Below are positions 1 through 5,310 of a stretch of DNA of 5,854 bases, piece by piece. This stretch comes from Chitinophaga pinensis (GTDB taxonomy: Bacteria > Bacteroidota > Bacteroidia > AKYH767-A > OLB10): positions 1 to 5,854 of the forward strand of contig CAMBYJ010000126.1 of the NCBI GenBank assembly GCA_945872015.1, given 5' to 3'. The stretch's first letter is position 1; each line of letters begins with the position of its first letter. The translations under genes were made by a program, and so were the position numbers. The notes under the pieces were generated by a model that was given only the letters and a program-made list of their open reading frames with translations, was not told where the DNA came from and made no database searches.

Positions 1-1038
1 AATTATATTATTGGTGGTACATGGGGACATACAGTGACTCCTTTCACAGTGAACTTTGCTGATTTAGGAGCTGATGGAAAAAGTGCTTCTTCTTATAAGT
101 GGCAAAGCCGTTTGATTAAAATTGAAAAAGTTCAGTTTGAGTCGGCTGATGCTGGTCAGGTTTGGGCTAACCAACCTGCTTTAGGTTCTGTTAATCGTTT
201 CTTAGAATGCTGCTTTTCTTTTCCATCATCAATTGGTGGTATCATTGTAAGAACGAGCGGATATTCTGATTTCGCAAACGATTTAACTCCGACTAATTCT
301 GGATCTATCATTGGAATTTATAGCGTTTATAATTCGGATAAGCAATTAACATTGAGAGACCCATCTGATTGCTTAATGGATTCAGCTCGCTTTACATCGG
401 GAGCATGTGGCTCTGCGCCAGTACCTCCTCCACCAGCAGCAACAATGACAACTATTGCTAATATCCGTTCACAGTTTTCAGGTACATCAACAACAGTTTC
501 TGGAAATTATAAAATAACAGGTGTGGTTATTTCGAATTCATCAACTAACAACCTTAATAGCTTTAATGTGGTAATTCAAGATGGAACAGCAGGTATTATT
601 GTTCGTTTTGATGCTGCGCATTCGTATGCTTTGGGTGATTCAATTGTAGTTAATGTAACTGGACAATCATTATCAGAATTCAATGGACTATTACAAGTTG
701 GCGGAACTTCACCATCAGTTCCAATTGCTTATGGAACTAAAGTAGGAACAGGAACTATTACTCCTCGTATCGTTACAGTTGCCGATTTAGCAAGTAACAT
801 GACTGGTACACAAAACTGGGAATCAACATTAGTGAAAATCAATAATGTTACTTTCTCAACAACAACATTTACTACTACTACAACGGTTTCAGATGGAACA
901 GGAACAGTAGCATTATACACTAGAACAGCTGCTACTTTCAGTGGTGCAGCAATTCCTGCAGGAACTTCAATTACAGCAGTAGTTTCTGACTTTAACGGAG
1001 TGCAGTTAAATGCTCGCTCTGCCAATGATGTTCAGTAA
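1..1038 (+). CDS. DUF5689/OB-fold-like repeat surface protein, 5'-truncated
   Basis: The reading frame is open from base 1 to the TAA at 1036-1038, so the gene starts upstream. A GTG at 34 is an internal codon, not a convincing start. Bases 1 to about 400 resemble the C-terminal half of the Bacteroidota domain DUF5689, with patterns such as LIKIEKVQF, an NRFLECC stretch, IVRTSGYSDFA, SGSIIGIYSVYN and LTLRDPSD. A proline-rich linker (PVPPPP, 418-435) leads into a second, more complete module (442-1035). That module begins TTIANIRSQF, has an OB-fold-like VVIQDGTAGIIVRFD core, and repeats the VADL...W.S.LVKI..V.F pattern. It ends at ANDVQ without a recognisable type IX secretion sorting domain. 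The protein is probably exported and cell-surface or extracellular, but the signal peptide would lie outside the window. The biochemical function is unknown. Family assignment is by recalled motif similarity only. Confidence 0.75.
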   Translation, partial: NYIIGGTWGHTVTPFTVNFADLGADGKSASSYKWQSRLIKIEKVQFESADAGQVWANQPALGSVNRFLECCFSFPSSIGGIIVRTSGYSDFANDLTPTNSGSIIGIYSVYNSDKQLTLRDPSDCLMDSARFTSGACGSAPVPPPPAATMTTIANIRSQFSGTSTTVSGNYKITGVVISNSSTNNLNSFNVVIQDGTAGIIVRFDAAHSYALGDSIVVNVTGQSLSEFNGLLQVGGTSPSVPIAYGTKVGTGTITPRIVTVADLASNMTGTQNWESTLVKINNVTFSTTTFTTTTTVSDGTGTVALYTRTAATFSGAAIPAGTSITAVVSDFNGVQLNARSANDVQ

Positions 1039-1063
1039 TTAAACGATTAAAAAAAATAATTTT

Positions 1064-1092
1064 AAGCTGCCTTTAGGGGCAGCTTTTTTTTT
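1064..1092 (+). terminator. Rho-independent terminator after the DUF5689-like gene
   Basis: A perfect 8-bp stem AAGCTGCC/GGCAGCTT (1064-1071 with 1078-1085) has the 6-base loop TTTAGG and runs into nine Ts (1084-1092). It begins 25 bases after the stop codon. An A-run at 1049-1056 precedes the stem, so the structure could act in both directions, although no minus-strand gene faces it here. It separates the surface-protein gene from the purH unit. Confidence 0.93.
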
Positions 1093-1117
1093 GAATTTAA
1101 TTTTATAAAAATCAATG

Positions 1118-1144
1118 TTGGCTTGTAATTGAATATTACCTTTG
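1118..1144 (+). promoter_or_regulatory. Bacteroidota-type promoter for purH
   Basis: TACCTTTG at 1137-1144 is an exact match to the Bacteroidota -7 consensus TAnnTTTG and continues as GCG, a common extension. A TTG at 1118-1120 could serve as the -33 element. The 16-base spacer is slightly shorter than usual. Transcription would start near 1149-1152, giving a leader of about 25 nt before the purH ATG. The position right after a strong terminator and right before purH supports the call. Confidence 0.65.
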
Positions 1145-1146
1145 CG

Positions 1147-1173
1147 TGCTTTAATTCCCAACTAATTAAAGCA
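1147..1173 (+). promoter_or_regulatory. Perfect inverted repeat covering the purH leader
   Basis: TGCTTTAATT (1147-1156) and AATTAAAGCA (1164-1173) are exact reverse complements separated by CCCAACT. The repeat starts 2 bases after the predicted -7 element and ends 2 bases before the purH ATG. It could be a DNA operator at the transcription start or an RNA hairpin that hides the start codon region. The symmetry is seen directly; the regulatory role is inference. It does not resemble the E. coli PurR operator or the Bacillus PurBox as I know them. Confidence 0.5.
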
Positions 1174-1175
1174 TT

Positions 1176-2663
1176 ATGAACAAGACGATAAAATCGGCCC
1201 TACTATCTGTTTTTCACAAAGATGGTCTCGACCAACTAGTAACTTCACTTCACAAAAACAATGTTCACCTTTACGCAACAGGTGGCACATTCGACTTTAT
1301 ACAGGCAATGAATATTCCTGTAACCCCAGTGGAGAATATTACAGGGTATCCTTCGATTTTAGATGGACGCGTAAAGACCTTACACCCTGCTGTTTTCGGA
1401 GGTATTTTAGCTATTCGCGAGAATGAAGAGCACAAGGCTCAGATGGAAAAGTACCAGCTTCCATTTATCGATTTAGTGGTTGTCGATTTATACCCTTTTG
1501 AAAAAACGGTAAGCACTGGGGCAAGCGAAGAAGACATCATTGAAAAGATTGATATTGGTGGGATTTCATTGATTAGAGGAGCTGCAAAAAACTTTAATGA
1601 TGTGGTGATTATTCCCTCAGTAAACGACTACGCTACATTACAACAAATTCTTGATCATCAAGCAGCAACAACATCGTTAGCGGAAAGAAAAAATTTAGCA
1701 ATGCGTGCGTTTCAGGTGAGTAGTGGATACGATGGTGCCATTCACGCATGGTTCAGCAAAAAGCAAAATACTGTTTTACGTTACGGAGAAAATCCACATC
1801 AACAAGCTTCATTTTCTGGCGATTTAAATGCTTTGTTCGAACAATTAAATGGAAAAGAATTATCCTACAACAATCTCTTAGATGTGGATGCAGCCTTAGG
1901 CTTAATTCAAGAATTTACAGCACCAACAGTCGCTATTATCAAGCATAACAACGCTTGCGGAATTGCCGAGGGAAGCGACATCAGAAATGCATGGGACAGG
2001 GCATTAGCTGGCGATCCGGTATCTGCATTTGGAGGCGTTATCGCTACGAATCAAACCATCGATTTAACTACAGCTCAAGAGATGAATAAATTATTTTTTG
2101 AGATACTTTGCGCTCCCGGATTTACAGACGAAGCATTAGAATTATTGAAGTCGAAAAAGAACAGAATCATTCTTCAAACGAAGACAATAGAATTCCCAAA
2201 AACAACAATCAGAAGTATCTTAAACGGAGAATTAATTCAAGAGCGTGATCATCATACAGAAACAGATAGCGATTTAAAAACGGCAACTGAGAAAGCGCCT
2301 TCTGAACAGGAAAAATCCGATTTATTATTCGCAGCCAAAGTGGTAAAACATACCAAGAGCAATGCGATTGTATTGGTTAAAAACGGACAATTGTGTGCGA
2401 GTGGTACAGGACAAACATCACGAATTGATGCCTTGCAACAAGCTATTGCAAAAGCCAATCATTTTGGCTTCGACTTACAAGGGGCTGTGATGGCTTCAGA
2501 TGCCTTCTTCCCATTCCCAGACTGTGTTGAAATTGCTGCTGCTGCTGGTATTAGTTCAGTAGTGCAACCAGGAGGCTCTGTAAAAGATCAGGATTCCATC
2601 GATAAATGCAACGAATTAAAAATTTCGATGGTCATGACAGGATTTCGTCATTTTAAACATTAA
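1176..2663 (+). CDS. purH: Bifunctional AICAR transformylase/IMP cyclohydrolase PurH
   Basis: This cytosolic enzyme performs the last two steps of de novo purine synthesis: 10-formyl-THF-dependent formylation of AICAR to FAICAR, then ring closure to IMP. The N-terminal MGS-like cyclohydrolase domain (about residues 1-150) shows ALLSV, TGGT (35-38), DGRVKTLHP (63-71, Lys67), DLYPF (Tyr106) and IDIGG...AAKN (Asp126, Lys138), matching the family's active-site positions. The transformylase domain follows with YGENPHQ (203-209), the catalytic Lys256-His257 in IKHNNACG, KHTKSNAIVL and GTGQTSRIDAL. It ends with SDAFFPF (441-447), QPGGS (464-468) and the usual C-terminus TGFRHFKH. At 495 residues it is close to the family length (slightly over 500), and no key residue appears lost. 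The ATG gives the standard N-terminus. It is separated by 131 bases from mreB, with no strong terminator between. Confidence 0.97.
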   Translation: MNKTIKSALLSVFHKDGLDQLVTSLHKNNVHLYATGGTFDFIQAMNIPVTPVENITGYPSILDGRVKTLHPAVFGGILAIRENEEHKAQMEKYQLPFIDLVVVDLYPFEKTVSTGASEEDIIEKIDIGGISLIRGAAKNFNDVVIIPSVNDYATLQQILDHQAATTSLAERKNLAMRAFQVSSGYDGAIHAWFSKKQNTVLRYGENPHQQASFSGDLNALFEQLNGKELSYNNLLDVDAALGLIQEFTAPTVAIIKHNNACGIAEGSDIRNAWDRALAGDPVSAFGGVIATNQTIDLTTAQEMNKLFFEILCAPGFTDEALELLKSKKNRIILQTKTIEFPKTTIRSILNGELIQERDHHTETDSDLKTATEKAPSEQEKSDLLFAAKVVKHTKSNAIVLVKNGQLCASGTGQTSRIDALQQAIAKANHFGFDLQGAVMASDAFFPFPDCVEIAAAAGISSVVQPGGSVKDQDSIDKCNELKISMVMTGFRHFKH

Positions 2664-2665
2664 GA

Positions 2666-2698
2666 TTGAAAAAAATTCAATAATTTCAACCACTTTTG
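2666..2698 (+). promoter_or_regulatory. Putative promoter for the mreBCD-mrdA cluster
   Basis: CACTTTTG at 2691-2698 matches the Bacteroidota -7 consensus TAnnTTTG at five of six fixed positions. It is followed by CGT, as in the purH promoter. A TTG at 2666-2668 lies 22 bases upstream, within the range reported for -33 elements in Flavobacterium-like promoters. Transcription would start near 2704, leaving a leader of about 90 nt before mreB. The first base of the -7 element is off-consensus, so the call is moderate. Confidence 0.5.
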
Positions 2699-2794
2699 CG
2701 TTATTAAAAATTGTTTGAATAATTGCATTCGTAAAACATCAATCAAACTAGTAAATCAGGCAAGTAGAATTGTCTTAAAAACAGAATAGAAGGC

Positions 2795-3817
2795 ATGGGA
2801 ATTTTTGACTTACTCACACAGGAAATAGCAATTGATTTAGGGACTGCCAACACTCTTATCATTCACAATGATAAAGTAGTTGTTGATGAGCCTTCAATTG
2901 TTGCGATAGACAGAACCACTGGAAAAGTGATCGCAGTTGGTAAATCTGCGATGTTAATGCACGGTAAGACCCACGAGAATATTAAAACTGTTCGCCCTTT
3001 GAAGGATGGTGTAATTGCCGATTTCGAAGCTGCGGAGCAGATGATAAAGGGAATGATTCGAATGATCAACACAGGGAACAAGTTTTTTTCGCCATCACTA
3101 AGAATGGTAATTTGTATTCCTTCTGGTATTACCGAAGTAGAAAAGCGTGCGGTTCGTGACTCTGCCGAGCATGCTGGTGCAAAAGAAGTTTATTTGATTC
3201 ATGAGCCAATGGCTGCAGCAATCGGTATCGGAATCGATGTTGAAGAGCCAATGGGAAATATGATTATTGATATTGGTGGTGGCACTTCTGAAATTGCCGT
3301 TATCGCTTTAGGTGGAATTGTTTGTGATGAAAGTATTCGTATGGCAGGTGATGGTTTTACAACTGATATCTGGGATTATATGCGTCGCCAGCACAACATT
3401 CTGATTGGAGAGAGAACAGCAGAACGTATTAAAATTGAAGTAGGCTCTGCATTACCTGAATTAGAAAATCCTCCTGCAGACTTCGCTGTTCATGGTCGTG
3501 ATTTAATGACTGGAATTCCGAAAGAGATTATAGTTAGTTACCCTGAGATTGCACATGCACTTGATAAATCAATTAGCAGCATCGAAGAATCAATTTTGAA
3601 AGCATTAGAGGATACACCTCCTGAATTAGCAGCCGATATTTTCCGTACTGGTATTTATTTAACGGGTGGTGGTGCTTTACTTCGTGGATTAGACAAACGT
3701 ATTTCTATGAAAACGAAACTACCTGTTCACGTTGCTGAAGATCCGCTTCGCGCTGTTGTTCGTGGTACTGGTATTGCCTTGAAGAATATCCATCGCTTTA
3801 AGTTCTTACAACACTAA
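2795..3817 (+). CDS. mreB: Rod shape-determining protein MreB (bacterial actin homologue)
   Basis: MreB forms ATP-dependent filaments under the inner membrane and guides the elongasome that builds lateral-wall peptidoglycan. The actin-fold signatures are in order. The phosphate-1 loop is IAIDLGTANTLI (11-22) and the catalytic glutamate region is HEPMAAAIG (Glu137). The phosphate-2 loop is IDIGGGTSE (158-166), with GERTAERIKIEVG at 205-217 and the adenosine-binding TGGGALLRGL at 290-299. At 340 residues the length is normal (E. coli about 347), and it ends with the typical DPLRAVVRGTGIAL segment. The ATG gives the expected N-terminus MGIFDLL, a short, partly hydrophobic stretch that may help membrane contact. 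A purine tract AGAAGG (2788-2793) lies only one base before the ATG, too close for normal Shine-Dalgarno pairing, as expected in a phylum that rarely uses it. It is the first gene of the mre cluster, with mreC 39 bases downstream. Confidence 0.97.
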   Translation: MGIFDLLTQEIAIDLGTANTLIIHNDKVVVDEPSIVAIDRTTGKVIAVGKSAMLMHGKTHENIKTVRPLKDGVIADFEAAEQMIKGMIRMINTGNKFFSPSLRMVICIPSGITEVEKRAVRDSAEHAGAKEVYLIHEPMAAAIGIGIDVEEPMGNMIIDIGGGTSEIAVIALGGIVCDESIRMAGDGFTTDIWDYMRRQHNILIGERTAERIKIEVGSALPELENPPADFAVHGRDLMTGIPKEIIVSYPEIAHALDKSISSIEESILKALEDTPPELAADIFRTGIYLTGGGALLRGLDKRISMKTKLPVHVAEDPLRAVVRGTGIALKNIHRFKFLQH

Positions 3818-3819
3818 TC

Positions 3820-3847
3820 ATTTCTTTCATCTAGAAATTAAAGAAAT
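3820..3847 (+). other. Inverted repeat between mreB and mreC
   Basis: ATTTCTTT (3820-3827) and AAAGAAAT (3840-3847) are perfect 8-base complements around a 12-base loop, filling most of the 39-base gap and ending 9 bases before the mreC ATG. A competing shorter pairing, TTTCT (3821-3825) with AGAAA (3833-3837), is also possible. No T-run follows, so it is not a standard terminator. It might adjust mreC translation or stabilise the mreB 3' end; this is inference. Confidence 0.4.
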
Positions 3848-3856
3848 CAGAAAGGA

Positions 3857-4699
3857 ATGAGGACGCTTTTTGAATTGATATGGCGCAACCACTTTGTTGT
3901 ACTGTTCGTTGCCATTCAGTCGTTTTGCGTTTACTTGATTGTTCAGAACAATCGTTATCAGCACGCCTCCTTTTTTAATTCATCGAATGCGGCCGTTGCG
4001 AAAGTCAACGAGGGTATAACCTATTTCAAAGAGTATATTAACCTTCGAGAAAACAATCAGTTGTTGGCATCTGAAAATGCCCAATTGCGAAATATGCTTA
4101 GTAAGATTACGCAACCGCGCGATACGACTAAACCAGTTGTAACCGACACTTTACAAAAACAACAATACACATACATCACAGCAAAGGTCGTTAATAGTTC
4201 TACCACGCTTCCTAATAATTTCCTAACCATTGATAAAGGAACTGCTGACGGTATTAAGCCAGAGATGGGCGTTATTTGTGGTAGCGGTGTTGTGGGAATT
4301 GTACAACAAGTAAGTACGCATTATAGCACGGTAATGACGTTGTTGCATACAAAATCAAAGGTAAGTGCTAAAATAAACGCAAATGGTTTCTACGGTTCGC
4401 TCGTTTGGGGAGAAGAGCTAAATGCACACGAATCAATTTTAAAAGACATCGACAAAACAGTTCCTGTTAAAAAGGGTGATACAATATCTACCACCGAATT
4501 CTCTGCACTTTTTCCTGCTGGAATTATGATTGGAAAAGTAATTGAAAGCAAATTGAATCCAGGATCAAACTTCAATGCTATTAAAGTTGGATTAAGTACG
4601 AACTTCGACAATCTAAGTTATGTTTACGTAGTAGATAATCTGAAGAAAGACGAACAACGAAAACTGGAAGAAGCGACTCAAAAGGCTAACGAACAATGA
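3857..4699 (+). CDS. mreC: Rod shape-determining protein MreC
   Basis: MreC is a bitopic inner-membrane protein that links MreB filaments to periplasmic wall enzymes and activates PBP2. The 280-residue product has a short cytoplasmic N-terminus and one hydrophobic membrane segment (about 11-30). The Bacteroidota-typical QNNRYQHASFFNSSN follows at 30-44. Next comes a likely dimerising coiled coil (about 48-83) containing ENNQLLASENAQLRNML. A linker of about 20 residues leads to the periplasmic beta-rich MreC domain (about 104-260), with TAKVVNSS, FLTIDKGTADGIKPEMGVI and GVVGIVQQVS as recognisable landmarks. The C-terminal tail (263-280) is highly charged. The chosen ATG gives the expected N-terminus, and the next Met is at residue 80, past the membrane segment. 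A purine tract AAAGGA directly touches the ATG, too near for standard ribosome pairing. The stop overlaps the mreD start by 4 bases. Confidence 0.95.
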   Translation: MRTLFELIWRNHFVVLFVAIQSFCVYLIVQNNRYQHASFFNSSNAAVAKVNEGITYFKEYINLRENNQLLASENAQLRNMLSKITQPRDTTKPVVTDTLQKQQYTYITAKVVNSSTTLPNNFLTIDKGTADGIKPEMGVICGSGVVGIVQQVSTHYSTVMTLLHTKSKVSAKINANGFYGSLVWGEELNAHESILKDIDKTVPVKKGDTISTTEFSALFPAGIMIGKVIESKLNPGSNFNAIKVGLSTNFDNLSYVYVVDNLKKDEQRKLEEATQKANEQ

Positions 4700-5208
4700 T
4701 AGTAACTATCCTCCAAATTGTATTAAGATTTTTTGTGCTTGTTGCCTTACAAGTGCTTATTCTTAATAATATCCAGCTAGGAGGAATTGTTAATCCGTAC
4801 TTGTATGTTGTGTTCTTATTAACGCTACCTGTTCAGACCCCGAAAGTGCTTTTGTTATTCATTGGATTTATACTTGGAATCAGCATTGATTTATTTCAAA
4901 ACTCTACCGGCATTCATGCATTTGCCTGCGTATTTATTGCATTCATTCGTCCGAGTTGGCTTAAGCTAGTAGCACCTCGCGACGGCTTTGAGCCTGACGA
5001 ATCACCTGAGATTAGAAAATTCGGATTCCGTTGGTTCTTAGTATATGCTTCGGTGTTAGTTTTTGTTCATCATTTCGTTATTTTCAATCTAGAGATATTC
5101 CGCTTCAGCGACTTCTGGTCGACGCAATTGAGAGTATTGTATAGTAGTATTTTTACGCTTGTACTTATTATTCTTTCACAATACCTCTTGTACAAGCCTG
5201 AGAAGTAA
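4696..5208 (+). CDS. mreD: Rod shape-determining protein MreD
   Basis: MreD is a polytopic inner-membrane component of the elongasome and works with MreC and PBP2/RodA. The 170-residue product is the usual size and very hydrophobic, with about six candidate membrane segments near residues 5-24, 31-45, 51-66, 70-86, 112-131 and 144-166. The MreD-like motif is GISIDLFQNSTGIHAF (61-76). A polar loop (about 87-110, APRDGFEPDESPE) and the later HHFVIFNLEIFRF resemble Bacteroidota MreD proteins. The ATG lies inside the mreC stop (ATGA, 4696-4699), which implies translational coupling, and the overlap fixes the start. MreD diverges strongly between phyla, so the call rests on topology, the motif and position between mreC and mrdA. 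Confidence 0.93.
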   Translation: MIVTILQIVLRFFVLVALQVLILNNIQLGGIVNPYLYVVFLLTLPVQTPKVLLLFIGFILGISIDLFQNSTGIHAFACVFIAFIRPSWLKLVAPRDGFEPDESPEIRKFGFRWFLVYASVLVFVHHFVIFNLEIFRFSDFWSTQLRVLYSSIFTLVLIILSQYLLYKPEK

Positions 5209-5212
5209 AAAC

Positions 5213-5240
5213 AGGCGAAGATGTAAGTTAATTTTCGCTT
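5213..5240 (+). other. Hairpin in the mreD-mrdA gap with a competing upstream pairing
   Basis: Bases 5213-5222 (AGGCGAAGAT) pair with 5231-5240 (ATTTTCGCTT), giving 10 pairs of which two are G-U, with an 8-base loop. A different pairing, GCCTG (5196-5200, inside the mreD end) with CAGGC (5212-5216), shares bases and cannot form at the same time. Seven Ts at 5256-5262 lie 15 bases past the hairpin, too far for a classical terminator. This could be an attenuator-like element limiting mrdA expression, or chance. Confidence 0.35.
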
Positions 5241-5285
5241 ATTATCGACCAAAACTTTTTTTCTTAAATACAACGCTAATAATTA

Positions 5286-5303
5286 AAATCTGAATTAGAT
5301 TTG
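5286..5303 (+). promoter_or_regulatory. Possible -7 element and small inverted repeat before mrdA
   Basis: TAGATTTG (5296-5303) is an exact match to the Bacteroidota -7 consensus TAnnTTTG, but no TTG sits 17-23 bases upstream. It overlaps an AAATCT/AGATTT repeat (5286-5291 with 5297-5302). If used, transcription would begin within a few bases of the mrdA ATG at 5311, making a nearly leaderless mRNA. A chance match in AT-rich DNA is quite possible. Confidence 0.25.
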
Positions 5304-5310
5304 TAAAGAG

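Noticed and set aside
729..1025. Minus-strand open frame opposite the DUF5689-like gene
   Set aside because: It is a shadow of the forward gene, with low-complexity valine-rich content and no promoter or family motif. The other minus-strand frames (2252-2458, 2863-3081, 4390-4611, 5070-5273) were rejected for similar reasons.
34..1038. GTG at 34 as the true start of the first gene
   Set aside because: The frame is open to base 1, and conserved DUF5689-like sequence already runs through this point, so the gene is truncated by the window edge.
940..1038. Type IX secretion C-terminal sorting domain on the first protein
   Set aside because: The tail lacks the usual sorting-domain pattern and ends within the OB-like module.
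1093..1175. Purine or other riboswitch upstream of purH
   Set aside because: The predicted leader is only about 25 nt, too short for a known purine or ZTP aptamer, and no conserved aptamer core is visible.
1748..1948. Plus-strand open frame nested inside purH
   Set aside because: It overlaps strongly conserved transformylase codons in another frame, and its translation has no recognisable motif.
2665..2681. ATTGAA/TTCAAT hairpin as a purH terminator
   Set aside because: The stem is only 6 bp with mostly A-T pairs and no T-run follows; it also overlaps the proposed mreB promoter.
5187..5196. CTTGTACAAG palindrome at the end of mreD as a regulatory site
   Set aside because: It is a 10-base palindrome within coding sequence (encoding LYK) with no further support.
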